Positions 23,960 to 34,335 of a DNA stretch of 40,751 nucleotides are shown here, in pieces. Below the pieces are notes generated by a model. The model was not told the origin of the DNA. It was given only the letters and a program-made list of their open reading frames with translations, and searched no databases. Origin of the DNA: Gemmataceae bacterium (lineage in GTDB: Bacteria; Planctomycetota; Planctomycetia; Gemmatales; Gemmataceae); the NCBI GenBank assembly GCA_025055215.1, contig JANWYO010000172.1:1-40751 (forward strand), in the 5' to 3' direction. The translations under genes and the position numbers were made by a program. The first letter of the stretch is position 1. Every line of letters starts with the position of its first letter.

Positions 23960-26224
23960 GTGACCGAGCTGTGGTTGGTTGTCGTGCTGAGTGCCTTGGG
24001 CGGACTCGGCGTGATTTGCTGGCGCTGGCACCAGCAGGCAGCCCGAGCCGTCGGACGCTTCCTCGCTCAGACCGTCTTTCGCCTGCGGGTTGCTGGCCTG
24101 GAACACATCCCCGACACCGGGCCTGCCGTGCTCGTCGGCAACGGCGGCAGTTACCTCGATTGGCTGCTCGTGATGGCGGCCCTGCGACGTCCCATTCGCG
24201 TGGTCCTGGGCACACCCCTTGTCCGCGTCCGGGGCTTGTCGCTCCTGCTCCGTTGGCTGGGCGTGACCACCGTGGACAGCTCGCACCCGACGGTCACCCC
24301 CGGTGATGCGATGCGAGAGGCGAGCCAAGCCCTGGTGGCGGGTGAACTCGTCGGTATCTTTGATGCGGAACCGGCCGGTGCGGGCGGTCCCGCGCTGAAT
24401 CACTGCTTCCAGCAACTCCTGCCACGCTGCCCGGCACCAATCGTCCCGGTGTTCGTGGACCACGTCGGGCGAAGCGTCTTCAACTATCAACTCGGCAGGT
24501 GGCTGCGGACATGGCCATTCCTGCCGCATCCCGTGTCTGTAGCTTTCGGCCCCAGCCTGCCGCCGCGCGTTCTTCCCGGCGAGGTCCGTCTGGCGATTCA
24601 GAAGCTGTCGGCCGACTGCGCGATCGCGCGGGCCCCGTGGCGTCGGCCGGTGCATTGCCAGTTTGTCCGCATGGCCGCCCGCTACCCCTGGCGTCCTTGC
24701 CTGGTCGATGCCACCGCGGCCCGCTCCTTCCGCTACGCCGAGGCACTGGCCGCCTGCCTGATCTTGCGTCAGCGGCTGGCGCCCATCCTTGTGGACGAAG
24801 CCATGGTCGGGGTCTGGCTGCCCCCCAGCGCCGCGGGGGCCTTCGCCAACATCGCCCTGGCGTTGATGCGGAAAACGTCGGTCAATCTGAATTACACCGC
24901 CTCGGCCGATGGCGTCCGCTCGGCCATCCGACAGTGCGGCATCCGCCACGTCCTGACTTCTCGCCGGTTCACGGCGCGCGTACCGCTCGAGTCAGGGCCC
25001 GGCGTGGAGCTGGTTTATCTGGAAGACATCGCCTCGCAAGTCGGCCGCTTCGAGCGATTGCGCGCGTTTTTCAGTGTCTGGCTCTCGCCGGGCTGGTGGT
25101 TGGAGCGGCGGCTGGGGCTCCACCAGCACTCGCTGGACGATCTGGCAACCGTGATCTTTTCCAGCGGCAGCACCGGCGACCCGAAAGGCGTGATGCTCAC
25201 CCACGGCAACATCGCCGCGAATGCCGAGTCCTTGATCCAGGCCTTTGAACTCCGGCGCGGCGACCGCATCCTGGGCGTGTTGCCGTTTTTCCACAGCTTC
25301 GGTTACACCGTGACCCTGTGGGCACCGCTCCAGGTGGGGATGTCGACGGTGTTTTACGCCGACCCGCGGCAGGCGAAGGAGATCGGCGAATTGTGCAAGG
25401 CCCACGGCTGCACGATTTTCGTCACCACGCCCACCTTCCTGCGCTTCTGCCTTCGCCGGTGCCAACCCGACGACTTCCGCACCCTGCGAATTCTCGTCTG
25501 CGGTGCGGAAAAACTCCCTGTGAGCCTCGCCCAGGAGTTCGAGGAACGCTTCGGCGTCCGGCCTTTGGAAGGTTACGGCTGCACCGAATTGTCGCCGGCG
25601 GCGGCCAGTAACGTTCCCGACGACGGGGAGGGCGGCATGCGTCGGACGGGGAACAAGCCCGGGACCATCGGCCGACCGCTCCCCGGCATTGCAAGCCAGG
25701 TTGTTCAGGTCGAGACCTTGGAGCCATTGCCTCCGGGGCAGGAGGGATTGCTGCTTGTGTATGGCCCGAATGTCATGAAGGGCTACCTGGGTAAAGACGA
25801 CCTCACTCGCCAAGTCATCCGCGACGGCTGGTATGTCACCGGCGACATGGCCCGCATTGACGACGACGGCTTTATCACCCTCACCGGGCGGCTCTTTCGC
25901 TTCGCCAAGATCGGTGGCGAAATGGTCCCGCTGGAAAAAATCGAAGAGGAGCTGCACGACATCTTCGGCACCAACGAGCGCGTCTGTGCCGTGGCAGCCG
26001 TCCCAGACGACAAACGCGGCGAACGGCTCGTCGTCTTGCATCTCCCAAAACAGGACCTCGATGTCCGCCACGTCTGCACGCAGCTCTCGGCCCGCGGCCT
26101 GCCCAACCTTTGGATCCCAGGCGAGCGCGATTTCGTGGAAATTCCCGAGTTACCGATCCTGGGCAGCGGCAAGCTCGACCTGAGACGGCTCAAGGAGATG
26201 GCCTGCGAGCTGACGCGGACTTGA
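23960..26224 (+). CDS. Fused PlsC-like acyltransferase and acyl-CoA/ACP synthetase (Aas-like), acyltransferase motif degenerate
   Basis: A 754-residue protein, membrane-associated through an N-terminal helix (LWLVVVLSALGGLGVICW). Residues about 40-230 align with 1-acylglycerol-phosphate acyltransferases. Residues about 270-750 are an AMP-forming ligase with phosphate loop FSSGSTGDPKG (about 399-409), YGCTELSP, WYVTGDMARIDDDGF and catalytic Lys in GSGKLDLRRL. The ligase is intact. The acyltransferase is not: the H-x4-D motif reads NGGSYLD (His62 is Gly), and the F-P-E-G block is IFDAEPAGAGG. The layout is that of E. coli Aas (2-acyl-GPE acyltransferase/acyl-ACP synthetase), but acyl transfer looks lost. 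GTG 23960 has GGAGGA 6 nt upstream. Its 3' end overlaps ribE by 35 nt. Confidence 0.85.
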   Translation: MTELWLVVVLSALGGLGVICWRWHQQAARAVGRFLAQTVFRLRVAGLEHIPDTGPAVLVGNGGSYLDWLLVMAALRRPIRVVLGTPLVRVRGLSLLLRWLGVTTVDSSHPTVTPGDAMREASQALVAGELVGIFDAEPAGAGGPALNHCFQQLLPRCPAPIVPVFVDHVGRSVFNYQLGRWLRTWPFLPHPVSVAFGPSLPPRVLPGEVRLAIQKLSADCAIARAPWRRPVHCQFVRMAARYPWRPCLVDATAARSFRYAEALAACLILRQRLAPILVDEAMVGVWLPPSAAGAFANIALALMRKTSVNLNYTASADGVRSAIRQCGIRHVLTSRRFTARVPLESGPGVELVYLEDIASQVGRFERLRAFFSVWLSPGWWLERRLGLHQHSLDDLATVIFSSGSTGDPKGVMLTHGNIAANAESLIQAFELRRGDRILGVLPFFHSFGYTVTLWAPLQVGMSTVFYADPRQAKEIGELCKAHGCTIFVTTPTFLRFCLRRCQPDDFRTLRILVCGAEKLPVSLAQEFEERFGVRPLEGYGCTELSPAAASNVPDDGEGGMRRTGNKPGTIGRPLPGIASQVVQVETLEPLPPGQEGLLLVYGPNVMKGYLGKDDLTRQVIRDGWYVTGDMARIDDDGFITLTGRLFRFAKIGGEMVPLEKIEEELHDIFGTNERVCAVAAVPDDKRGERLVVLHLPKQDLDVRHVCTQLSARGLPNLWIPGERDFVEIPELPILGSGKLDLRRLKEMACELTRT

Positions 26225-26855
26225 GGGCCGCCCACGGGTCAGCTCCGGAGGCGGCGGGACCGGCGACGAGAGTATCCAAGTACTTGGCCACGTATTTGGC
26301 GAAAAGGTCGGTCTCCAGGTTCACCAGCGCGCCAATCACCTTGTGGCCCAAAGTCGTGACTGCGAGGGTGTGCGGTATTAAGGCCACACTGAAGCGATCA
26401 GACTTCACGTCCACCAGCGTCAAGCTGACGCCATCGACGGCAATCGATCCTTTGGGCACCATCTGGCGCGTCAGAGGGGGCGGGCAGCGGAACCAAACAA
26501 GGTGCCAGTCACCGTGGACGATCCGCTCGGCGATGTGGCCGACGCCATCGACGTGCCCTTGGACCAGGTGGCCGCCGAGACGGTCGCCCAAACGTAGCGA
26601 GCGCTCGAGGTTGACCCGGTCGCCCGGTCGCAAGTCGCCGAGGTTGCTGCGGCGCAGGGTTTCAGGGCCAGCCTGAAAACGGAACGTCTCGGGGCCTCGC
26701 TCGACGACGGTGAGGCAGACCCCATTGACCGCCACGCTCTCGCCGACGACCAGCGCCGGGGCTAACACCGGTTCAGCGACGACGAGGGTGCGCCCCGCCC
26801 CCTCGTCGGCGACGGCGCAAATCGTGCCCAGTGATTCGACGATCCCGGTGAACAT
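26190..26855 (-). CDS. ribE: Riboflavin synthase alpha subunit
   Basis: This enzyme dismutates two 6,7-dimethyl-8-ribityllumazine molecules to riboflavin. The protein has 221 residues with two internally similar lumazine-binding barrels: MFTGIVE...VAVNGVCLTVV in the first and LVQGHVDGVGHI...IAVDGVSLTLVDV in the second. The C-terminal segment includes NLETDLFAKYVAKYL, the trimerisation helix region. The last 20 or so residues are extra and fall in the stretch overlapping the convergent acyl ligase gene. ATG 26855 is the natural start, since MFTGIVE is the conserved N-terminus. Upstream on the same strand lies an unrelated ABC ATPase gene 85 nt away. No other rib genes are here. The subunit is called ribE in many genomes and ribC in others. 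Confidence 0.95.
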   Translation of the reverse strand: MFTGIVESLGTICAVADEGAGRTLVVAEPVLAPALVVGESVAVNGVCLTVVERGPETFRFQAGPETLRRSNLGDLRPGDRVNLERSLRLGDRLGGHLVQGHVDGVGHIAERIVHGDWHLVWFRCPPPLTRQMVPKGSIAVDGVSLTLVDVKSDRFSVALIPHTLAVTTLGHKVIGALVNLETDLFAKYVAKYLDTLVAGPAASGADPWAALKSASARRPSP

Positions 26856-26940
26856 CCGGTCTTTTTCCCGAGTTTCGGGGCCCAGGCCCGCTGGCAAGCG
26901 AGCGGTTCGTCGCTGCTGTTTAGGCGCCGCGCTTCGATGC

Positions 26941-27657
26941 TCAGGGGACCGCCGACACGGCCGTGGCCGAAGCGGGTTCGCGGAGCCCGGAGTCGGCGTC
27001 GATGCGACCGTCGCGGATGTGGATGATGCGATCGCCAATGGCTGCCGCCGCGGCGTCGTGCGTGACCATCACCACCGCCCGCCGGCCCGGCTCGGGCAGG
27101 CGGCGCAAGAGGCGGAGGACTTCCGCACTGTGCGCCGAGTCGAGGTTGCCGGTTGGCTCGTCGCACAAGACCGCATCGGGATCGCCGACCAAGGCCCGGG
27201 CGATGGCCACCCGCTGCATCTCGCCGCCGGAAAGCTCGTCTGGCAGATGGCTCCGCCTCCCTCCCAGGCCCACCGCCTCGAGGGCCGCCTCCGCCCGCGC
27301 CTCCGCCTGTCGGCGGCCCACGCCACCCAGAAGGAGCGGCAGGGCCACGTTTTCCACGGCCGTCAGGGTGGGCAGCAGGTTGAAAAACTGAAACACGAAG
27401 CCAATCTTGGTCCGCCGCAGCACCGAGCGCTCGCGGTCGGACATTTCCTGGAGGTCACGGCCTTGGAACAGCGCCCGGCCGGTCGTCGGCGTGTCGAGGG
27501 CCCCGAGCAGATGGAGCAGGGTCGATTTCCCCGAACCGCTGGGCCCCATGATGACCACAAATTCGCCGGCTGAGATCCGCAGGCTGACGTCGCGCACGGC
27601 ATGCACCACGCGGCGGCCTTGGGCGTAGACTTTGGAGACGGCCTCCAGTTCCAACAT
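26941..27657 (-). CDS. ABC transporter ATP-binding protein, MacB/LolD type, without a permease nearby
   Basis: A 238-residue nucleotide-binding subunit. Walker A is GPSGSGKSTLLHLLGALD (about 39-56), the signature motif LSGGEMQRVAIARAL, and Walker B VLCDEPTGNLDS, followed by the switch His in MVTHD. The spacing, and T-G-R-A-L-F-Q-G-R-D-L in the middle, fit the MacB/LolD group that works with FtsX-like permeases in lipoprotein release or macrolide and peptide export. No permease gene adjoins it: the neighbours are ribE and ettA, so its partner must be elsewhere. The ATG at 27657 begins the conserved strand LELEAVSKVYAQG. Confidence 0.92.
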   Translation of the reverse strand: MLELEAVSKVYAQGRRVVHAVRDVSLRISAGEFVVIMGPSGSGKSTLLHLLGALDTPTTGRALFQGRDLQEMSDRERSVLRRTKIGFVFQFFNLLPTLTAVENVALPLLLGGVGRRQAEARAEAALEAVGLGGRRSHLPDELSGGEMQRVAIARALVGDPDAVLCDEPTGNLDSAHSAEVLRLLRRLPEPGRRAVVMVTHDAAAAAIGDRIIHIRDGRIDADSGLREPASATAVSAVP

Positions 27658-27716
27658 CGGATGTTTCCTGTCGCCATACGACCATCGGGGCCATCGGCCG
27701 CCACCAGGCCGGGCCT

Positions 27717-29387
<1,671 letters not shown>

Positions 29388-29508
29388 GACTTTTGCGAGG
29401 TTTGGAGCCGCACCGACCGGTTCGCTGCAGCGGTTCGATGGCGACAAGTCCGTTCACTCCATGTTAGCGATTGGTCGCGGAAATGGCGATCAGGTTTAGC
29501 CGGTCGGC

Positions 29509-29680
29509 CTAGCGCCCGAGCAGGGTTTGAGCGGTTCAGGCGGTGCTTCCCGGCCCTCGCCGGTTCTTTGTGTTACCGCTGACGATTTATCGTGTGGCGC
29601 TTCCTGTGCGCCCATGACACTTGGTCCACCTCGCGCGGACGCGAACCGATGACTCCGCCTCCGCCAGTGCCCCCTCGCCC
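29509..29680 (-). repeat. Interspersed repeat, copy E
   Basis: Read on the minus strand it runs: GGGCGAGGGGGCACTGGCGG, ATCGGTTCGCGTCCGCGCGAGG, GGGCGCACAGGAAGCGCC (a local hairpin), ACACGATAAATCGTCAGCG, AAGAACCGGCGAGGG...CACCGCC, CCGCTCAAACCCTGCTCGGGCGC. It lies between the divergent ettA gene and the tRNA-Gly promoter. Confidence 0.6.
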
Positions 29681-29687
29681 TGCCGCA

Positions 29688-29750
29688 CATCGAGAGAGGC
29701 ACCCCGTTTGGCCGCGGAATGGCCCACGGCCGGGGTGCTTGCCGTCGATG
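29688..29750. other. 63-nt two-tier hairpin upstream of tRNA-Gly
   Basis: Three paired blocks nest: CATCGA (29688-29693) with TCGATG (29745-29750), GCACCCC (29699-29705) with GGGGTGC (29732-29738), and GGCCG (29710-29714) with CGGCC (29727-29731), around a 12-nt loop. It adjoins repeat copy E and sits about 57 nt before a promoter. It may be a terminator, a structured RNA, or an extension of the repeat. Confidence 0.5.
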
Positions 29751-29807
29751 GGAAGCGAGCGGCCGGTTCGAGTGCAGAAAAACTGCTGCGGCCCTGAGTC
29801 GGACCAC

Positions 29808-29835
29808 TTGAAATCGCCTTGGTCGGTTTTATAAT
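29808..29835 (+). promoter_or_regulatory. Sigma70-like promoter of tRNA-Gly
   Basis: TTGAAA (29808-29813), 16-nt spacer, TATAAT (29830-29835). A start near 29842 would give a leader of about 48 nt before the tRNA. This is the best consensus promoter seen in the window. Confidence 0.75.
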
Positions 29836-29889
29836 TTTTCATGCAGGTCGACCCGTTGGCGGAAACGTTGCGGGCCGACCACCGGTTGC

Positions 29890-29961
29890 GCGGGTGTAGC
29901 TCAGTGGTAGAGCACCACGTTGCCAACGTGGGTGTCGTGGGTTCAATCCCCATCACCCGCT
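29890..29961 (+). tRNA. tRNA-Gly (anticodon GCC)
   Basis: The full cloverleaf can be drawn. The acceptor GCGGGTG pairs with CACCCGC, the D-arm is GCTC/GAGC, and the anticodon stem CCACG/CGTGG encloses TTGCCAA with GCC at 29922-29924. The T-arm is GTGGG-TTCAATC-CCCAT with a G-T pair. The CCA end is not encoded. The trigger factor gene starts about 90 nt downstream. Confidence 0.96.
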
Positions 29962-30053
29962 TTCACAGCCGAGAGGGCTTGGGGACGCTTGCCCCGAGGG
30001 CGGCGCGGCCCAGGTCTTCTCGGCTTTCTTGACTTTCGGCGGGAGCGACGCGC

Positions 30054-31628
30054 ATGACCGAGGAAACAAACCACCCAACGACCGAAGCCAGCACCGTCGC
30101 GGAGGTTCCGCCAGCAGACCAAGGAGCGGACGAACGGGCCGGCGACGACCTGACGCCAACGACGGCGGAAACGAAGAAAAAACTCCGGCAGACGGTGGAG
30201 ATGCGAGACGTCGGGCCGTGTCGGAAGCACATCAAGGTCACCGTGTCGCGCGACGACATCGATGAGCGGATGAGCGAAAAATTCAAGGAGCTGGTCTTGG
30301 GGGCGGAGACGCCGATCGTGCCCGGCTTCCGCCCCGGCAAGGCCCCGCGCAAGATCATCGAGCGCCGCTACCGCAAGGACGTGACCGAACAGGTGCGTGG
30401 CGAGATCATGCTGGCCAGCCTGGAGCAAGTGGCGGAAGACCAGAAGCTGACGCCCCTCAGCCCGCCCGACCTCGACCCGAGCAAGATTGAGATCCCCGAG
30501 GAAGGGCCTCTCGTCTACGAATTCGAAGTCGAGGTCATGCCGGAGTTCGAGTTGCCCAACTACAAGGGGCTGAAACTCCCCGCACCGGTTCGCGAATTCA
30601 CTGAGGAAGAGATCAACCGGGAAGAAAAGCGGCTCCTGAGGCGTTACGGCCAAGTGGTCCCCAAGCCGGACGACCGAGCGTATGTGGAGCTGGGTGACCG
30701 CATCGTGGCCAACATGACCACGTATTTCAATGGTCAGCAGGTCAGCCAATCGGAGCGGGCGACCTTCGATGTCCACCCGGCGCTGGCCTTTAAGGACGGC
30801 GTGGCGGAGCGCTTCGGCGAGGCCCTCCAAGGCGCCCGCGTCGGTGAGTCGCGGACGGTCGAGATCGTCTTGTCGGACGCGGTCGCCAACCCGTCGATGC
30901 GGGGGCAGAAGGTCGAGGCGCGTCTGGAGATCCAGGACATCAAGGCGGTGCAAGTGCCGGAGCCGACGCCCGAGATCCTCAAAGACCTAGGCGTCCGCAA
31001 CCGCGAACTCCTCCGCGAGTTGCTGCGGGTCGTCCTGGAGCGTCGGATGCGCTACCTGCAACGGCAGGAGGCCCGCCGGCAACTGATGCAGCAGGTGGCC
31101 TCGGCGGCTGAGTGGGACCTGCCGCGCGACCTGCTCATCCGCCAGGCGCGGGTGGCTTTCTACCGCCGCATCATGGAGATGCGCGCGGCCGGTATGAGCG
31201 AGCAAGAGATCACCGCCCAGCAGCGTCTCCTGGAACGGGACGTCATCGAGCACACCGCGCGGTCGCTGCGCGAGCACTTCGTGCTCCAGAAAATCGCCGA
31301 GCAGGAGAAGATCGAAGTCTCCGACGACGACATCGAGGAGGAAATCGAGCGCATCGCCGCCCGGAACGACGAGTCGCCCCGGCGGGTGCGGGCCCGGCTG
31401 GAGCGGGAGGACATGCTCGATGCTCTGGCCGCGGAGATCCTCGAGCGCAAGACGCTCGACTTCATCCTCGAGCATGCCCAGTTTGAGGACGTTCCCTTGG
31501 CACAGCTGCATGAGGGTCGCGTCGGCACGGTCGAAGAACAGGCGGTGCCTGGCGAGTTGCAGGACCCGACCGCGCAGCCTCCGGCTGAGGCCGAACCCCA
31601 GGATTCCTCGTCACCCCCGGCGAGCTGA
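30054..31628 (+). CDS. tig: Trigger factor, extended at both ends
   Basis: A ribosome-associated chaperone and peptidyl-prolyl isomerase that meets nascent chains. The protein has 524 residues, against about 430 in E. coli. A 45-residue acidic, Thr-rich N-terminal extension precedes the ribosome-binding domain, whose loop is VPGFRPGKAPRKIIERRY (about 89-106). An FKBP-like domain follows (about 215-300, GDRIVANMTTYFNG...VGESRTVEIVL), then the long helical C-terminal arms. A Pro/Glu-rich tail of about 40 residues (PTAQPPAEAEPQ) closes it. It begins a run of protein quality-control genes on the same strand: two clpP genes follow after about 100 nt, the common bacterial tig-clpP order. No clpX is in the window. 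Confidence 0.95.
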   Translation: MTEETNHPTTEASTVAEVPPADQGADERAGDDLTPTTAETKKKLRQTVEMRDVGPCRKHIKVTVSRDDIDERMSEKFKELVLGAETPIVPGFRPGKAPRKIIERRYRKDVTEQVRGEIMLASLEQVAEDQKLTPLSPPDLDPSKIEIPEEGPLVYEFEVEVMPEFELPNYKGLKLPAPVREFTEEEINREEKRLLRRYGQVVPKPDDRAYVELGDRIVANMTTYFNGQQVSQSERATFDVHPALAFKDGVAERFGEALQGARVGESRTVEIVLSDAVANPSMRGQKVEARLEIQDIKAVQVPEPTPEILKDLGVRNRELLRELLRVVLERRMRYLQRQEARRQLMQQVASAAEWDLPRDLLIRQARVAFYRRIMEMRAAGMSEQEITAQQRLLERDVIEHTARSLREHFVLQKIAEQEKIEVSDDDIEEEIERIAARNDESPRRVRARLEREDMLDALAAEILERKTLDFILEHAQFEDVPLAQLHEGRVGTVEEQAVPGELQDPTAQPPAEAEPQDSSSPPAS

Positions 31629-31732
31629 GCGCCGCTCCGTGGCTTGGCCTCCAGCGGCCGTGCCGGGGCGTTGAGCGAAACTCCAGCCCGGCAACAAGCG
31701 TGTGAGCCTCCCTCCCGTCGTGAGGATGACCT

Positions 31733-32389
31733 ATGTGGGAATTGCAAGCGGGCCCCGGCCCCCTGATCCCAAACCTCCAACGCTTCCGGGATTATGCCCG
31801 GCAGCGGCAAATGACACTCGGCGACCTGTTGCTGGAGAACCGCATTGTGTTTCTCGGCAGCTCGCCCGAGACCGGCGGTAACCCGGCCATCACCGACTAC
31901 ATGGCCAACATCACCATCCAGAAACTGCTCTTTCTTCAATACGAGAGCCGCAACCAGGAAATCCACCTCTACATCAACTGCCCGGGGGGATCAGTGACGG
32001 CCACCTTGGCGATCTATGACACCATGCAGTTTTTGGACTGCCCGATCTCGACTTACTGCATGGGGTTGGCGGCCAGCGGCGCCGCCATTATCCTCGCGGC
32101 GGGCACCAAAGGGAAGCGTTATGCCCTGCCGCACTCCAAGATCATGGTCCACCAGCCCTGGGGGCAGGTGGGCGGTCAAGTGTCCGACATCGAAATCCAG
32201 GCCAACGAAATCATGAAGGATCGCCGCCGCCTGAACGAAATCCTGGCCAAGCATACCGGCCAGCCGATCAGTGTCATCGAACAGGAGACGGAGCGCGACC
32301 GCTACTTCAACGCCGAGGAGGGCAAGGCGTTCGGCCTGGTGGACGACGTGCTCATAAGAATGGCCGAGGACAAGTCGGCCAAGCGTTAA
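31733..32389 (+). CDS. clpP: ATP-dependent Clp protease proteolytic subunit, copy 1
   Basis: A 218-residue ClpP-family serine peptidase with the triad in place: Ser115 in GLAASGAA, His140 in KIMVHQP and Asp189 in ETERDRYF. Two departures from the standard form are visible: the family's S-P-G-G-S is CPGGS here, and the nucleophile segment is GLAASGA rather than G-x-A-A-S-M-G. The N-terminus (about residues 1-30) is longer and different from copy 2, so axial-pore contacts probably differ. GAGGAT lies shortly before the ATG. The second clpP begins 130 nt downstream on the same strand, and mixed two-subunit ClpP rings are known in other bacteria, so a hetero-oligomer is possible here. Confidence 0.93.
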   Translation: MWELQAGPGPLIPNLQRFRDYARQRQMTLGDLLLENRIVFLGSSPETGGNPAITDYMANITIQKLLFLQYESRNQEIHLYINCPGGSVTATLAIYDTMQFLDCPISTYCMGLAASGAAIILAAGTKGKRYALPHSKIMVHQPWGQVGGQVSDIEIQANEIMKDRRRLNEILAKHTGQPISVIEQETERDRYFNAEEGKAFGLVDDVLIRMAEDKSAKR

Positions 32390-32519
32390 GCCTTGCTTGT
32401 TCCGCGCGACCCGGCGACAACCGGGCGCGTCAACCCTCAAACCCATGGGAATCCCTACGAATCGCGGGCGCCGGCTGCCGATGTGGACCACGGGGCCAGG
32501 CTCGCTCGGAGGACCTGCC

Positions 32520-33128
32520 ATGCCCCTCGTTCCCTACGTGGTGGAACGCAGCGGCCGGGAAGAACGTGTCTACGACATCTACAGCCGGCTGCTCAAGGAC
32601 CGGATTATCTTCCTCCAGGGGGTCATCGACGACGCTACGGCCAACTTGGTCGTTGCTCAGATGCTGTTTCTGCAATTCGATGACCCCAAGGCCGACATCC
32701 ACTTGTACATTAACTCGCCCGGCGGGTCGGTGTCGGCGGGGCTGGGGATTTACGACACCATGCAGTACGTCAGTTGTGACGTCGCCACGTACTGCATCGG
32801 TCAGTGTGCCAGCATGGGAGCGGTGTTGTTGTGCGCCGGCACCAAGGGAAAGCGCAACGCCCTGCCGCACTCCCGGGTGATGATCCACCAGCCGCTCGCC
32901 GGCACCGAGGGAACCACGACGGAAATCCTGATCCACGCCAAGGAGTTTATCCGACTGAAGCGCGAGCTGAACGACATCCTGGTGAAACACACCGGGCAAA
33001 CGCTCGAACGCGTCGAGCGTGAGACCGACCGCGATAAGTTCATGTCCGCCCTGGAGGCCCGGGACTACGGCATCGTCGATAACATTCTCGAACGCATGCC
33101 GCTTCCTCCACCGCCGCCGACCTCCTGA
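32520..33128 (+). CDS. clpP: ATP-dependent Clp protease proteolytic subunit, copy 2
   Basis: A 202-residue ClpP of canonical form, starting [29 protein letters not shown]. That segment carries the axial-loop and ClpX-contact residues. SPGGS is standard, and the triad is Ser98 in QCASMGA, His123 in VMIHQP and Asp172 in [10 protein letters not shown]. The tail is proline-rich (PLPPPPPTS). The ATG at 32520 has GGAGG 7 nt upstream and gives the expected N-terminus; the frame continues upstream to 32397 without resembling ClpP. This is the likelier housekeeping subunit. The lipoprotein gene follows after 27 nt. Confidence 0.96.
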   Translation: MPLVPYVVERSGREERVYDIYSRLLKDRIIFLQGVIDDATANLVVAQMLFLQFDDPKADIHLYINSPGGSVSAGLGIYDTMQYVSCDVATYCIGQCASMGAVLLCAGTKGKRNALPHSRVMIHQPLAGTEGTTTEILIHAKEFIRLKRELNDILVKHTGQTLERVERETDRDKFMSALEARDYGIVDNILERMPLPPPPPTS

Positions 33129-33155
33129 CCGCGGGCAGCTGCTTCGAGACGCACC

Positions 33156-34025
33156 ATGGACGGACGCCGGACACCGCCCCACCTCGACTTGACGCCCCCG
33201 TCCCGTCCGCGGTGCCCGCGTGCGTCGCCCGAGGAACACCCCTTCGCAGCCAGGCGAGGGTTGGCGCTGGTTATCGCGGGATTGCTGATTTCAGGCTGTC
33301 AGAATAAGTGCGGCTTGGTCGAACGGGAGCTGCACGCCCGCGAAAACGAGGTCCGCGAACTCCGCGAAGAATTGTCCAAGGCGGAATGGTACAACGAAGC
33401 CCTGCTCCGCGAACTGAGCGAGGTGCGGGCCGGTACCTCCGCCAAACTCTCCCCGGAATTGTGCTCCCAGGTCCACACCGTCAAGGAAATCGTGCTGGGT
33501 CGGCAAACCGGTGGCTATGACCAGGACCGCTGCCCCGGTGACGATGCCCTCCAGGTGGTGGTCGAGCCCCGCGATCCCGACGGGCACGCCCTCAAGGCGC
33601 CGGGGGAACTGCACGTCACCCTGCTCCAAGTCGATGCCGGCGGGGTTAAAACGCCGATCTCCTCCTGGGACGTGCCTCCGGACCAGCTGCGCCGCACGTG
33701 GCGGCAGGGACTGCTGAGCACCGGCTACCACGTCATTCTTCCCTGGAAAGTCCCACCGACGACCTCCAAGATGCGCGTCGTGGTCCAGTTCATTCTCGCC
33801 GATGGCCGTGTTTTTGAGGCCGACAAGGACTTCACGATCCGTCTGCCGCCGGGGACCGAGCCGAGGGGTCCGGCGCTGCCGACGTTGCCGAGCGAGCCGG
33901 TCGAACCCCTGCCGCTGCCCCGTAAGGCGGAGCCATCCACCGGCCCGTCGGTCAGCGCGAAGCCGACTGCCGTGAGGGGTCCGGCAACGATCTTACGGCC
34001 AGTGCCCGCGGGCACGGTTCCCTGA
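33156..34025 (+). CDS. Putative lipoprotein with coiled coil
   Basis: A 289-residue exported protein. An unusually long basic N-terminal region (about 34 residues) leads into LALVIAGLLISGCQNKC, a lipobox with Cys near residue 48. A strongly predicted coiled coil follows (LVERELHARENEVRELREELSKAEWYNEALLRELSEV). Next comes a beta-rich domain (LQVVVEPRDPDGHALKAPGELHVTLL, WDVPPDQLRRTWRQGLLSTGYHVILPW) and a Pro-rich tail. This is a recurrent planctomycete layout without a named family. It trails the clp genes by 27 nt, so it may be co-transcribed with them. The start might be internal to give a normal signal peptide, but no in-frame ATG or GTG is well placed. Confidence 0.8.
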   Translation: MDGRRTPPHLDLTPPSRPRCPRASPEEHPFAARRGLALVIAGLLISGCQNKCGLVERELHARENEVRELREELSKAEWYNEALLRELSEVRAGTSAKLSPELCSQVHTVKEIVLGRQTGGYDQDRCPGDDALQVVVEPRDPDGHALKAPGELHVTLLQVDAGGVKTPISSWDVPPDQLRRTWRQGLLSTGYHVILPWKVPPTTSKMRVVVQFILADGRVFEADKDFTIRLPPGTEPRGPALPTLPSEPVEPLPLPRKAEPSTGPSVSAKPTAVRGPATILRPVPAGTVP

Positions 34026-34163
34026 CGTTGAGTTGACGGCAGCCAGTTGGGCCTGGCCCGGCTTCGTCCCATGGTTCCGCTCCGATCGCCGGTCCGGTGC
34101 CCCTTCAGCCAACCGAGGCGTCGGCGCGCCGGGCGCCGTAAGATAAAACACAGCTAAATGCTT

Positions 34164-34249
34164 GGCCGCGTGGTGGAATTGGTAGACACAAGGGACTTAA
34201 AATCCCTCGCCCCGCAAGGGGCGTGCGGGTTCGAATCCCGCCGCGGCCA
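34164..34249 (+). tRNA. tRNA-Leu (anticodon TAA)
   Basis: A class II tRNA of 86 nt. The acceptor GGCCGCG pairs with CGCGGCC, the anticodon stem AGGGA/TCCCT encloses CTTAAAA with TAA at 34198-34200, and the variable arm is a CGCCCCGCAAGGGGCG-type stem. The T-arm is GCGGG-TTCGAAT-CCCGC. CCA is not encoded. An AT-rich TAAGATAAAACA lies about 20-25 nt upstream and may hold the -10. Confidence 0.96.
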
Positions 34250-34335
34250 CTGAGCGTCGGCGGGTGGCGGTTCCCCGTCCGAGTCTCCCCCGCGCCGGTG
34301 GCGCCGGCCGCCGCAGTTTTGTTGGAGCGTCTTGC

